A stretch of DNA of 64,000 nt from Nitrososphaerota archaeon (GTDB lineage: Archaea > Thermoproteota > Nitrososphaeria > Nitrososphaerales > Nitrosopumilaceae), in contig JACQCT010000005.1 in the NCBI GenBank assembly GCA_016201435.1, forward strand, positions 42,621 through 106,620, in the 5' to 3' direction. Positions 7,358-16,632 of this stretch are shown here, one piece after another. The translations under genes and the position numbers were made by a program. Numbering within the stretch: the stretch's first letter is position 1; every line of letters starts with the position of its first letter. The notes below the pieces were generated by a model. The model was not told the origin of the DNA. It saw only the letters and a list, made by a program, of their open reading frames with translations, and did no database searches.

Positions 7358-9706
7358 ATGTCTGCTGAAAAATCATCACCAGGTCTTGTACGTAGTCTAT
7401 CACTACTTGACATAACGATGGTTGGAATTGCAGCAATGATAGGAGGTTCGATCTTTAATCTGGTGGGACCAGCTGTACATGAAGCTGGTCCAGCATTAAT
7501 TGTAGCCTTTGTATTTAGCGGAGTAATCAGCTTCTTTACAGCATTGACTTACGCAGAACTAGGTTCTGCGTTTCCAGAAGCAGGTGGTGGTTATCGATGG
7601 GTAAAAGAAGGACTACCAAGGCCAAATGCGTTTATCAGCGGATGGACTGCGTGGTTTGCCCATATGATTGCAGGAAGCTTGTACGCAGTTTCCTTTGGAT
7701 CATTTTTTGGAAGCTTGCTTACAAATGTAGGGCTTTCCTCTGAATACGGTGGAGTATCCTTGGAGAAAATTATTGCCACAATTTCAATAATTATTTTCAC
7801 ATATGTAAATTACAGAGGGGCTTCACTTACAGGCAAAGTTGGAAATGGACTAACATTTATGCAACTTGCGATTATTGTAGTTCTAATCATTGCAGGCATC
7901 TACGCATTGAGTTTTACAAACCCTAACTGGACAGCAAACTTTCAGAACTTTTTACCAAAGGGAATGACAGGGTTGGTTTTAGGAATGGGCATTACATACA
8001 TTGCTTTTGAAGGCTATGAAATAATTGTACAAACCGGAGAAGAAGTTAAAAATCCAAAAAGGAATATTCCAAAGGCAATCTTCATTACACTTGGAGTTGT
8101 TACTGTTCTTTACATTGTTTTTACTTTTGCTTTCTTAGGTGGACTGGATCCGTCTAAAACTGGTAAAGATGCATGGAATTTCATAGGTGATTATCAAGAG
8201 CTGGGAATAGCACAAGCAGCAAAATTTCTACTACCTTATGGAATGATAGCAGTACTAGTTGGCGGTCTGATCTCCACTATTGCAGCACTAAGTGCAACTA
8301 CGTTTTCCTCAAGTAGAGTTTCATTTGCCATGGGAAGACAGTACAACCTACCTTCCATCTTTAGCTCAATTCATCCAAAATATCATACTCCTCACTTTGC
8401 AATAATCGCATCAGGTTTCATCATGCTTGTGATGGCTGTATGGCTACCGATTGAACAGCTAGCACTTGCAGCTGGAGTGATGTTCCTATTCTTGTTTACA
8501 CAGGTAAATTGGGCGGGAATCCAAATCAGAAGACTTTATGGTCATAAGCTTGATTATGGATTCAAAATCCCATTCTTTCCACTTATGCCAATTATTGGCA
8601 TATGTTGTAAATTAGGGCTTGCTATTTTTCTTCTAATTTACAATCCACTGAGCTGGGCAATTGCTTTTGTCTGGATATTGATTGGATTTTCTATTTACAA
8701 ATTATATATTTCAAAAAAGGAGATTGAACATTACGCACCATTAGTAGCAAATGAGGGACCCACTCATCGAAAAGATTATCGCATAATGATAGTATCCAAC
8801 AAGAAAACAGTTGAAAAATTGGTAAAGATAGCATCAGCAATTGCAAAAAATAAAGACGGTGAAATTTCTCTTCTAAGTGTGGTAACAATACCTATTCAAA
8901 TACCTCTCTTTATGGGACAAGGATTTACTGAACCTACCATGCGTTCAGTTGGAGATATAAAAAAATCCTTACCTGAATCATCAGATTACAGATATCTGGT
9001 AAGATTAACACATGACACAACAGAAGCCATTCTAGCAACAGTTGAAGAACAAGGAATTAACTTACTTGTGATGGATTTCTACGATCTTCGCAACAACAGA
9101 AAATTACTATCACTTACTACGTGTGATATACTCGGGGTGCATATCAAAAAAGAATTTGAAAAAGAACTTTCTCGTATTGTAGTATTATATGATAAAGGAA
9201 GACACTCTGACCTAGGAGTTGAAGTAGCAAGTGCATTTTCCAATACTTTGGGAAGCAGTATGCGAATTGTAAGGGGCGTAGTTGAATCACCTGAAGAAGA
9301 ACGTGACATATTGGGAAAAATTAATGAAAAGATGTTTGATTTAGATCTTAAGAAAGTTCCTGTTGAAAGAATCTACCCAACAACCGAGGACATTACTAAA
9401 GACTTGTTGCAAAACCTAAACAAAGATCCAGAGATTGTCATAGTAGGAGCAGGAAATCAATCGGATCAAGCTTTTAGTCCAAAGACATTAGCTATTATAG
9501 GAAAATCAGATTATAGTGTATTTGTTGTGCGTGACTCTAGGTTTTCAAATATCAGAGCTCGATACTTTTGGCATATGATTGCCCCTAGACTTAGGGAAAA
9601 TAAATTCATCTATAATATGTATATCGAGACCATGAAATTGATGGCTTTTGTGAGATCAAAGAAGAAACCTCTCTCCGACGAAGATTATTTTGCACCAAAA
9701 ATGTAA
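7358..9706 (+). CDS. APC-family amino acid permease with C-terminal Usp-like domains
   Basis: 782 residues. About residues 1-460 are an amino acid/polyamine/organocation permease with twelve hydrophobic segments and the family's helix-1 signature (GIAAMIGGSIFNLVGPA) and AFPEAGGGYRWVKEGLP. Residues about 465-760 are soluble and look like two tandem universal-stress-protein-like domains (RIMIVSNKKTVEKLVKIA and RIVVLYDKGRHSDLGVEVA at the starts; IVIVGAGNQ near the end). The cytosolic part may sense nucleotides and gate transport. The substrate cannot be told from sequence. The gene stands alone upstream of RNase P RNA. Confidence 0.88.
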   Translation: MSAEKSSPGLVRSLSLLDITMVGIAAMIGGSIFNLVGPAVHEAGPALIVAFVFSGVISFFTALTYAELGSAFPEAGGGYRWVKEGLPRPNAFISGWTAWFAHMIAGSLYAVSFGSFFGSLLTNVGLSSEYGGVSLEKIIATISIIIFTYVNYRGASLTGKVGNGLTFMQLAIIVVLIIAGIYALSFTNPNWTANFQNFLPKGMTGLVLGMGITYIAFEGYEIIVQTGEEVKNPKRNIPKAIFITLGVVTVLYIVFTFAFLGGLDPSKTGKDAWNFIGDYQELGIAQAAKFLLPYGMIAVLVGGLISTIAALSATTFSSSRVSFAMGRQYNLPSIFSSIHPKYHTPHFAIIASGFIMLVMAVWLPIEQLALAAGVMFLFLFTQVNWAGIQIRRLYGHKLDYGFKIPFFPLMPIIGICCKLGLAIFLLIYNPLSWAIAFVWILIGFSIYKLYISKKEIEHYAPLVANEGPTHRKDYRIMIVSNKKTVEKLVKIASAIAKNKDGEISLLSVVTIPIQIPLFMGQGFTEPTMRSVGDIKKSLPESSDYRYLVRLTHDTTEAILATVEEQGINLLVMDFYDLRNNRKLLSLTTCDILGVHIKKEFEKELSRIVVLYDKGRHSDLGVEVASAFSNTLGSSMRIVRGVVESPEEERDILGKINEKMFDLDLKKVPVERIYPTTEDITKDLLQNLNKDPEIVIVGAGNQSDQAFSPKTLAIIGKSDYSVFVVRDSRFSNIRARYFWHMIAPRLRENKFIYNMYIETMKLMAFVRSKKKPLSDEDYFAPKM

Positions 9707-9740
9707 TCCCTTGTTAGATTTTTTGTATGTTCTAACAATG

Positions 9741-9748
9741 TTAAAATA
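9741..9748 (+). promoter_or_regulatory. TATA box of the RNase P RNA gene
   Basis: TTAAAATA sits about 25-30 bp before the folded 5' end of RNase P RNA, the expected archaeal spacing. Confidence 0.5.
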
Positions 9749-9772
9749 GAAATTTCTAGTTATGGTTATCAA

Positions 9773-10056
9773 GGTGCGAGCTGGTGAACGAGCTACTGCT
9801 AAGGCAGAGGAAACTCCTCCCTCCATGCAGTAAATGTGATCCAGAGATGGATAGTCAGAGATGGCTGGCTACAGAACAGAAAAAAATCCAACCCGGCGTA
9901 CTGTGATGGAAAAACCTGAGGTTTCCGGTAAGGAGTGAAAAAGCTGACCCACAAGGAGCAAGGCCAAACAAAACTAAAAGCGCTGCACTTGGTTTAGGTA
10001 GGCCGCATAGCTGAATCTCGTGAAAACAGAAGGAGGGTTACGTCTAGCACGCACCA
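9773..10056 (+). ncRNA. rnpB: RNase P RNA (archaeal)
   Basis: About 284 nt without a reading frame but with the RNase P RNA landmarks. The ends pair as P1: GGTGCG (9773-9778) with CGCACC (10051-10056). The 5' conserved core appears as GGCAGAGGAAACTCC, and the 3' core as AAACAGAAGGAGGGTTACG. A purine-rich middle (GGAGCAAGGCCAAAC) fits the specificity-side elements. T-rich sequence follows directly (CATTTTGTTTTT), suitable for archaeal transcription termination. The RNA is the catalytic part of the enzyme that trims tRNA 5' leaders. Exact ends are by pairing only. Confidence 0.9.
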
Positions 10057-10097
10057 TTTTGTTTTTATTATACTTGAAATGATGATAGATTTTGTTA

Positions 10098-11237
10098 TTA
10101 CACTGCTGACTTTTTATCGAACCTGTCAGCCCAATGTTTTCGTTCTTCGTATTCTAGTGTTCTAGCTGGACCTGTATCTTTTGGTCTATTGGCACTATCC
10201 TTTAGTTTTTTGTTACTCCAGAATAACACTCCACCGGCTACAACCGCCCCAAAGATTGCCATTCCGTAGATTACTCCGACTGGAAGTCCATTTGATGTGT
10301 CACCACCTGCAGATCGTGGAGTAGTGCCAAATGCAGGTGTACCGCCTACGCTAGTTGTAACTGCATGGCCCTCTATGTTGACTGTAGCTGAACTTGCATG
10401 TTGGACTGTTGTAAGTTTGTAATTAGTATCTGTGGAAAAATCTATCATATTTTGTGTTGGTTTTTGAGATCCTGTGTCGAGGCCACTTTGTCCCATAGCG
10501 TAGGTTGTTATTGCCACTTTTTGTCCTTTATACCCAAAGCTGCTAGTCTCAGATATTATAAATGCCGGATCAAAAAGATGGTTCCATTGATCGATTGGTA
10601 CTTGTAATATGCTACTTGCATCAATCAAATTATTTTTCAAAGCATCTTCTGCCTTTGTTCCTTGGATATTAGAATAAACATCTGGTACTGCCTCTTTCAC
10701 AAAGCTTATTGGATCATTAACTTCCACATCACCATACTGTGCTGTTTTTATGATGACGGGATCTTTTATTGTAAGTCCCATCCATGCAGCATCAATTATT
10801 GTTGGGTCATTATCATTATCTCCTTTTTTTATGACATAACTTGTTAATGTTGGAATTAATTCAAGATTGTAATCAATTGATGCTGACTTCGCATCTCCTG
10901 CAAGGGTTGCAGTATATTCCACGGTCAAGTCTGTTATGATTACAGGGCTTTTCTGATCACGTGTTAGTGCTGTATTTAGTCGGTGCATCAAATCTTGAAC
11001 GCTAGTATTGTTAGAGTTTTCAGTAAAACTTATGGTGTAATTCTTGCCTGCCAAGAGATCCTTTAGCTTGCCACCATTTGGATATTCAATAAATGCTGAT
11101 TCCAAAAACTTGAAGGTTGCTTGTGTAGGAGTATCAGATGCACTGAGATATACGGAAAGATCTGAAGTTGCCCAAATTGGAGAAATGCTGCCAAAAATCA
11201 ATAAACCAATTAATCCTAATGCAAAATACCTACCCAT
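10098..11237 (-). CDS. Exported, C-terminally membrane-anchored protein of unknown function
   Basis: 379 residues from the chosen ATG at 11237. The frame is open to 11294, but a TATA-like GATTTATTACC near 11270 would place the transcription start just before 11237, and Met there begins a clean signal peptide (GRYFALGLIGLLIFG). The middle is an extracellular beta-rich domain with a Thr/Ser/Gly-rich end. A single membrane helix (about residues 325-345) and a charged cytoplasmic tail rich in Lys, Arg, Asp and Glu close the protein. I do not recognise the family; it resembles other thaumarchaeal envelope proteins. Confidence 0.7.
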   Translation of the reverse strand: MGRYFALGLIGLLIFGSISPIWATSDLSVYLSASDTPTQATFKFLESAFIEYPNGGKLKDLLAGKNYTISFTENSNNTSVQDLMHRLNTALTRDQKSPVIITDLTVEYTATLAGDAKSASIDYNLELIPTLTSYVIKKGDNDNDPTIIDAAWMGLTIKDPVIIKTAQYGDVEVNDPISFVKEAVPDVYSNIQGTKAEDALKNNLIDASSILQVPIDQWNHLFDPAFIISETSSFGYKGQKVAITTYAMGQSGLDTGSQKPTQNMIDFSTDTNYKLTTVQHASSATVNIEGHAVTTSVGGTPAFGTTPRSAGGDTSNGLPVGVIYGMAIFGAVVAGGVLFWSNKKLKDSANRPKDTGPARTLEYEERKHWADRFDKKSAV

Positions 11238-11373
11238 AGTCACGTTCAGACTACTTTTAGGGTCGGTAATAAATCTTATCGTAAATACTATCAATAAAAT
11301 TGAAAATCTGTTTTTGTGGCAAAAGTAATATTGTGCATACTAACATTACCAATCTTCGTAGGAAATTGGAAAA

Positions 11374-12294
11374 ATGATAACAATACTTGCAGGGGGCACT
11401 GGCTCCGTTAAACTAGTCCGAGGAATATCCTCACAAACAAGAGATATCAACGTGATATCAAACGTTGGTGATAATTACTGGCTTTATGGTCTGTATATTT
11501 GTCCAGACATTGATACCATTCTTTATGGACTTGCTGATTTGCTTGATGGAGAAAAAGGCTGGGGAATAAAAAAAGACACCTATAATTTCTTGCGTCAAAT
11601 GGAAATGTTAGGAGAAGAGACTTGGTTTAAAATTGGTGACAGAGATGCGGCAATTCATCTTTTGCGAACAAACATGCTCAAAAATGGCAAGAATCTATCT
11701 GATATTACCACATGGCTGTGCCAGAAGTTTGCTATTGATATAAAAATAATTCCTGTCACAGATAATACTGTAGAGACAAGAATTGTTACAAACAAAGGTG
11801 ATCTTCACCTTCAAGAATTCTGGGTAAAACACAAAGGACAAGACAATGTTGAGGGAATAAAATATCTTGGAGCAGACAAAGCTAGAGCAAATCCTGCAGC
11901 TGTAAATGCAATACATGATTCTAAATTGGTTATAATTGCACCAGGAAATCCACTGACAAGCATAGGACCTATTCTTTCAATTAAAGGGATAAAAAAAGAA
12001 CTATCTAAATCAAAAAAGAAAGTTGTTGTAGTAAGTCCACTGATTGGAAACAACTCAGTTAGTGGTCCTGCTGCTAAATACATGGAAGCAGCTGGCATGG
12101 AGGTATCAGTGTATGGACTTGCAAAAATGTATTCTGATGTGGCTTCTCATATCGTGATAGATTCCTCTGATAGGCTTTTAACAAGAAAAATAGAAAATTT
12201 AGACATGAAAGTGTATGAAACTAAAATAAAAATGAAAGACAAAAAAGATGAAGATGCTTTTGCGTCTTTTATTTTAAAACAAGTGCATGTCTAA
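11374..12294 (+). CDS. cofD: 2-phospho-L-lactate transferase CofD
   Basis: 306 residues. CofD joins the lactyl phosphate unit to the deazaflavin Fo, making coenzyme F420-0. The N-terminal ITILAGGTGSVKLVRG glycine loop and the following ISNVGDNYWLYGLYICPDIDTILYGLA are the family's substrate-binding blocks; APGNPLTSIGPIL and SPLIGNNSVSGPA occur further on, as expected. The stop overlaps the start of cofC by 8 bp, so the two are translated together. CofE lies 47 kb away in the same window. Confidence 0.95.
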   Translation: MITILAGGTGSVKLVRGISSQTRDINVISNVGDNYWLYGLYICPDIDTILYGLADLLDGEKGWGIKKDTYNFLRQMEMLGEETWFKIGDRDAAIHLLRTNMLKNGKNLSDITTWLCQKFAIDIKIIPVTDNTVETRIVTNKGDLHLQEFWVKHKGQDNVEGIKYLGADKARANPAAVNAIHDSKLVIIAPGNPLTSIGPILSIKGIKKELSKSKKKVVVVSPLIGNNSVSGPAAKYMEAAGMEVSVYGLAKMYSDVASHIVIDSSDRLLTRKIENLDMKVYETKIKMKDKKDEDAFASFILKQVHV

Positions 12295-12925
12295 ATTACG
12301 CACAGGCGCAATTGTTCCAGTAAAAACTTTTTCAAAAGCTAAAACACGACTAAACTTGTCATACGAAAAAACAGAGGATCTTTGTAAGATAATGCTAGAA
12401 GAAGTCTTACAGACAATTTCACAATCCGATATTATAGAAAAAATTACAGTTGTAAGTAAAGATGAATCTGCCTTTAAGATTGGGAAAAAATTTGGTGTTG
12501 TTGAAATTTACGATGAAAAAGAACAGGGTGTAAACAGTGCAGTTGCAATGGCAGACAAGTATTTTTTGGACGAGGGATTTGGTGCGACAATCGTGTTTCC
12601 TCAAGATATTCCTCTCATGAAAACCGAGGATATACAGACGCTGTATGATTTTCAAATGCCTGACAAGTGCGTACTTGTGGTGCCCTCAAGAAGATTTGAT
12701 GGGACAAATGCGCTATTTAGAAGCCCAGTAGACATCATGGAAACTCATTATGATGAGGACAGCTATAAAATACATCTAACTACTGCAAATAACAAATCTG
12801 CAAAATCTGCACTAGTTTTGATTAGAAGAATAATGCTTGATGTAGATGAACCAGAAGATCTTCAAACTATTTTAAAATACTCGAAATCACCAATTTCAAA
12901 AATGCTTGAGGATTTGTTAATCTAA
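12287..12925 (+). CDS. cofC: 2-phospho-L-lactate guanylyltransferase CofC
   Basis: 212 residues. CofC activates phospholactate (or phosphoenolpyruvate in some lineages) with GTP to supply CofD. The nucleotidyltransferase start PVKTFSKAKTRL is the family signature; the metal-binding DIPLMKTEDI and the C-terminal LDVDEPEDLQ are also present. ATG lies inside the end of cofD, showing an operon of at least two genes. An AT-rich inverted repeat follows the stop. Confidence 0.93.
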   Translation: MSKLRTGAIVPVKTFSKAKTRLNLSYEKTEDLCKIMLEEVLQTISQSDIIEKITVVSKDESAFKIGKKFGVVEIYDEKEQGVNSAVAMADKYFLDEGFGATIVFPQDIPLMKTEDIQTLYDFQMPDKCVLVVPSRRFDGTNALFRSPVDIMETHYDEDSYKIHLTTANNKSAKSALVLIRRIMLDVDEPEDLQTILKYSKSPISKMLEDLLI

Positions 12926-12926
12926 C

Positions 12927-12961
12927 ATTATAATTTTCAAAACTAAATTTTAGATTATAAT
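12927..12961. terminator. AT-rich inverted repeat between convergent genes
   Basis: ATTATAAT occurs at 12927-12934 and again, as its own reverse complement, at 12954-12961, around AT-rich sequence with T-runs on both strands. It lies between the ends of cofC and the CPBP gene and may serve as a two-way terminator. The low G+C makes this uncertain. Confidence 0.3.
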
Positions 12962-12975
12962 TGGTGTCAATACAT

Positions 12976-14013
12976 TCACACTTGTGTTATGGTTGATTCT
13001 TTTTTTGATTTTATGTAGTTTAATGTAATGCCAACAATGGCAATCCCACCGGCAATCAAAAGTAACGACTCTAATGTATTTGAAAATGGATCTGAAAACT
13101 TGTCCGTAATTGAAGACTGAGTCATTTCAGATATGAAATAAGTATATGAAAATATGAAATAGTTTGTTGCCCAATGAATCAAAACAGCAGGTGCAAAACC
13201 ATATCTAAAATAAACCCAACCAATTATTATTCCTGATACGGTTGCTTGAGCAAACTTACCTGCACTCCACGGCGTACCTGAAATAATATGTGCCGCTCCA
13301 AAAAATATGGCAACTGTTATAATCAATGCTATTACTTTTTTGTAATTTGTAACTTCCAAATTTTTTGATGGGTGCCAGAGTGATTTGAAAAAATGTTTTA
13401 ACGATGCTTTATGGGAAAATATGGCAAAAAGTGGAATACCGATAAGTAGAACTCTAAAACCCACTTCTTCACTTAATGGTGATGTTGAAACTTGAAAGAA
13501 TTGGATTAATCTATTTTGGGATGCTGGTGGTTCTATGTTGATGCCAAAACTGTGTTGAATAAAATCAATAATTAGAGAAAAAACAATTAAAATAGAAAAC
13601 CAGGTTATCATGCTCAAAAGTGCGTTGTTTTTGATATTCTGCCACCCTTCTATCATTACCAAGGAAAGTGCTTTCATCAAGCTTCGCTGAGGACCAGCCA
13701 GTGAAATAGCGAACAAAACAAGATAGACACACCACATAACAATAAAACCATCACCAATCTCAAAATGAACTGGCAGCTTGAATCCTATGCCGCCAAGAAA
13801 AATGTCTACACCATCAAGTGGATACTGAAAGTTAATTTCTTTTCCTACATTTGAGTTAAAAACCACATATGCGCCGATGGGGAAAGAAATGATCATCATA
13901 CCAAAGATAACTGACGCTAGTGCAGAATATGGAATAGCTATAACTCGTAAGAGTTTATCGATTTTTAACAAGTCACATTTAATGAACTTCAATGCTTGCT
14001 TCTGGAAATCCAA
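12976..14013 (-). CDS. CPBP-family intramembrane metalloprotease
   Basis: 345 residues with about eight hydrophobic segments. The CPBP (CAAX protease and bacteriocin-processing) motifs are in order: the EExxxR motif in PLSEEVGFRVLL, the FxxxH motif in FFGAAHIISG, and HWATNYFIF with the last metal-binding His. The reading frame reaches back to TTG at 14013, overlapping SUI1 by 35 bp; another TTG at 13971, just past the SUI1 stop and preceded by GTGA, is an equally likely start. Substrate unknown; it may process or degrade membrane proteins. Confidence 0.82.
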   Translation of the reverse strand: MDFQKQALKFIKCDLLKIDKLLRVIAIPYSALASVIFGMMIISFPIGAYVVFNSNVGKEINFQYPLDGVDIFLGGIGFKLPVHFEIGDGFIVMWCVYLVLFAISLAGPQRSLMKALSLVMIEGWQNIKNNALLSMITWFSILIVFSLIIDFIQHSFGINIEPPASQNRLIQFFQVSTSPLSEEVGFRVLLIGIPLFAIFSHKASLKHFFKSLWHPSKNLEVTNYKKVIALIITVAIFFGAAHIISGTPWSAGKFAQATVSGIIIGWVYFRYGFAPAVLIHWATNYFIFSYTYFISEMTQSSITDKFSDPFSNTLESLLLIAGGIAIVGITLNYIKSKKESTITQV

Positions 14014-14287
14014 GCTTGACTAAAGTAGCTTTGATTGTATCTCTGTGGTCGCCTTGAAGTAAAATGTATCCCTCTTTTACTGTGCCACCGCATGCATATT
14101 TTGCTTTTAGTTCTTTGACAACTTTAGCTAGATCATTCATCTTTGGATTAACCCCTTCAATCATTGTCCCTTTTTTCTTAAAACGTCTCTCTTCAAGACG
14201 AACTACAATTTGAGTAGCATCTTTTTCAAGTTCTCCACAGGCACATAAATCGTCAGGAAGTCCGCATGTATTGCAGATTACCGCCAT
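13979..14287 (-). CDS. SUI1/eIF1-family translation initiation factor
   Basis: 102 residues with the SUI1 fold: strand segment IVVRLEERRFKKKGTMIEG, then LAKVVKELKAKYACGGTVKEGYILLQGDHRD, the most conserved part of eIF1, where basic residues contact the ribosomal P site. The N-terminus has CNTC and CAC, a short zinc-binding knuckle common in archaeal homologues. It would act in start-codon selection on the 30S subunit. TATA-like sequence lies just upstream, and the CPBP gene follows in the same direction. Confidence 0.93.
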   Translation of the reverse strand: MAVICNTCGLPDDLCACGELEKDATQIVVRLEERRFKKKGTMIEGVNPKMNDLAKVVKELKAKYACGGTVKEGYILLQGDHRDTIKATLVKLGFPEASIEVH

Positions 14288-14363
14288 TCAAAATAAAAAC
14301 TTGGTTTCCTACTATTAAGCCTTGTTCGACTACATTTTTTACTTGGAATTCCCAAATTAGTTT

Positions 14364-14693
14364 GTGTCTAAGGATCTTACTAAAAAAGCAGTTGAAATGC
14401 TTCTAAAAGGTGCAACTCTTGTAAGTGATCCTTGTCCATATTGTAAGGGAGTACGCATCATGAAAAATGGTAGCGCATTATGTGTAAACTGTGGAAGAGA
14501 AGCTAACGAAGAAAAAATACCTGAAAAAATAGAAGAAAAACCTAGTGGCGATCCCCTACTTGCAAGCCTTGAGCAAAAACTAAAGGAGTTAACTAAAGAA
14601 CTTGAACATGAGAAAGATCATCAAAAACAGCAGCAGATCCTAAAATCAATCAATGATATCATAAATATTAAAGAGAAGATCAAAAAGATCTAG
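14364..14693 (+). CDS. Sjogren's/scleroderma autoantigen p27-like zinc protein
   Basis: 109 residues starting at GTG. The first 60 residues match the autoantigen p27 (SSSCA1/ZNRD2) family: KKAVEMLLKGATLVSDPC, CPYC, a short loop and CVNC form a zinc ribbon. The rest is a charged coiled coil (EQKLKELTKELEHEKDHQK). Function in archaea is unknown. It lies 76 bp downstream of the divergent SUI1 start and 41 bp before secG, with which it may be co-transcribed. Confidence 0.8.
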   Translation: MSKDLTKKAVEMLLKGATLVSDPCPYCKGVRIMKNGSALCVNCGREANEEKIPEKIEEKPSGDPLLASLEQKLKELTKELEHEKDHQKQQQILKSINDIINIKEKIKKI

Positions 14694-14734
14694 CACAAAA
14701 GTATTTATGTAAAAATCCTGCGAGTTATAGTAAC

Positions 14735-14899
14735 ATGAGTAGCAAGAAATCGGCACCGCTTCCAGCATCTAGTGCGGGTCTGTTGAGATTCTTTGAGGAC
14801 GAAACAAAAGGATATAAACTAAGGCCAGAAGTTGTTGTAGCTATTCCAAGTGCGTTGATTGCCGTCTCGTGGATATTAAAAATATTTTTCCTACCATGA
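14735..14899 (+). CDS. secG: Preprotein translocase Sec61-beta (SecG)
   Basis: A 54-residue protein starting with ATG at 14735 and ending with TGA at 14897-14899. It has the Sec61-beta plan: a Ser/Lys-rich N-terminus (SSKKSAPLPASSAG), then GLLRFFEDETKGYKLRPEVVV, the conserved sequence before the single C-terminal membrane helix (AIPSALIAVSWILKIFF). It is the smallest subunit of the SecYEG translocon. The stop overlaps the next gene's start in an ATGA, and the gene is short enough to be missed by ORF length cut-offs. Confidence 0.92.
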   Translation: MSSKKSAPLPASSAGLLRFFEDETKGYKLRPEVVVAIPSALIAVSWILKIFFLP

Positions 14900-16632
14900 C
14901 CGAAAATGCTGATAATGTGTCGCGTATACACAAGCGATACACATTAACAACTCTAACTCCATCATCACATTATCTTTCTCTTCTAATTTCTATAATAGTG
15001 ACATCTGCAACTGTAACACTTGCGTTATTTGCATATTTTAAAACAAATGACAAAATATTTTTCAGTTTGCCATTGTCAATTGCAGTACTTTATGGAACAC
15101 AGGTTTTAGACGCACGTTTGCTAAAAACAGAATTTTCCAAAATCGTGCATCTATCGGCATTTGGAAATCTTTTGTGGTTTGTAACCCTCCTTGGAGGGTT
15201 TGTATCTGCACATGTTTTTGCAAAACCTGAACTATTACCAATTTATATCACAGAAGGAATGTTTTTGTTTGCAAGCTTTAGAATTGGACTTTTTACATCT
15301 GTCATGGGAGCAAAATTAAAAACTGCGTGGGCAGTTTGTTTGATTCAACCATTGGCAATGTTTTTTGCATTTGTACCATCAGGATCTTGGATTCCAATGC
15401 TTTCAGATTTAAAAGTCATAGGATACGGCCTTGTGTTTTTGTTTCTTGCAACAGCTTGGACACTATTGTCAGATAGAGCAGCTGGTATCAAAGTTCCAAG
15501 AACACACAAAGTATTGCAAGCCTATGTGGCAGCTTGGACAAGAAACGATCCTTCTGAAATGGAAACTTTGATGGAAGAACGGTCTCAACCTACCAAAGTA
15601 TCTACATTTCAAATTTTATTTAAAACAAAAAACAATGAATTTCGGCTAGTTGTACCTGACGTTCATCCAGGACCATTTCATCCAATTGGGGGAAGCAACA
15701 TTCCATATCTGATATACAAAAATCTGAACTACTCTGCAATGGTTATGCATAGCGTCTCTGATCACTCTCTTAACTTACCATCAAAATCTCAAGTTGACGC
15801 ATATCTTTCTAGTCTTACCAAGAGTTCTATAATTCACAAAGGTTTTGATTGCACAAAACCTGTTACAGTTCAAGTAAACAAAGCCCGTGCGGTTGGAATG
15901 CTTTTTGGTAAAACAGCAGTTTTGATTTTATCATTATCGCCACACGGGATGGAGGATGTGCCGCTTTATGTTAAAAGTGAACTTGAACAATATGGGAAAA
16001 ACCGTGGGTTTGAAAAAATCTTAATTGTTGATAGCCATAACGCAATGGGAGAAGAAATTTTAAAACAGGACTCGGATGATCTTCTAAAAGCAGCAAAATC
16101 AAATCTTGATACATTGATAACAAAAGAAGCATATCCATTAGAAATTGGATATGCAAACTCGGAAAATTTGAAAATTCAGGCAGACGATCTTGGTCCTGGT
16201 AAAGTAGGAATGATGTGTCTGAAAATTAACAATGAGAAATTTTTCCTTGGCTGGGCAGACTCTAACAACATGAGAAATGGTTTACGTGAAGAAATCGTAT
16301 CATCTCTTTCAAAATCTGGATATAATTTACTTGATATTTGTACTTCTGACTCTCACTACAAGGCAAGAGAGGCAAGAAACAAGTATGGTTATTTCTATTT
16401 TGGAAGCCTATCAGAATCACAAGAAGTTGCTTCTTGGTATCTAAATTTGGCAAAAAAATCAGAGCAGAACCTTTCTCCTACAATGTTTGAGACACTACAG
16501 CAGGAAACTGATGTCAAAGTAATGGGACCAAAACAGCTTGAGAACTATTCAAAATCACTTGACAGGGCAATGAGAATCACACAAGGATTTTTGATAGGGA
16601 CTACTGCTTTCTTTTTATTCACTTTGCTCTAA
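14896..16632 (+). CDS. DUF2070 family archaeal membrane protein
   Basis: 578 residues from ATG at 14896, chosen over an in-frame TTG or ATG upstream because it makes an ATGA overlap with secG. Six to seven hydrophobic segments occupy roughly residues 25-195; a long soluble part follows with the DUF2070 signature VPDVHPGPFHPIGGSNIPY and HSVSDHSLNLPS, then VDSHNAMGE. A last hydrophobic helix lies at the C-terminus. The histidines and aspartates hint at a metal site. Function unknown. Coupling to secG suggests a membrane-biogenesis role, which is inference. Confidence 0.85.
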   Translation: MTENADNVSRIHKRYTLTTLTPSSHYLSLLISIIVTSATVTLALFAYFKTNDKIFFSLPLSIAVLYGTQVLDARLLKTEFSKIVHLSAFGNLLWFVTLLGGFVSAHVFAKPELLPIYITEGMFLFASFRIGLFTSVMGAKLKTAWAVCLIQPLAMFFAFVPSGSWIPMLSDLKVIGYGLVFLFLATAWTLLSDRAAGIKVPRTHKVLQAYVAAWTRNDPSEMETLMEERSQPTKVSTFQILFKTKNNEFRLVVPDVHPGPFHPIGGSNIPYLIYKNLNYSAMVMHSVSDHSLNLPSKSQVDAYLSSLTKSSIIHKGFDCTKPVTVQVNKARAVGMLFGKTAVLILSLSPHGMEDVPLYVKSELEQYGKNRGFEKILIVDSHNAMGEEILKQDSDDLLKAAKSNLDTLITKEAYPLEIGYANSENLKIQADDLGPGKVGMMCLKINNEKFFLGWADSNNMRNGLREEIVSSLSKSGYNLLDICTSDSHYKAREARNKYGYFYFGSLSESQEVASWYLNLAKKSEQNLSPTMFETLQQETDVKVMGPKQLENYSKSLDRAMRITQGFLIGTTAFFLFTLL

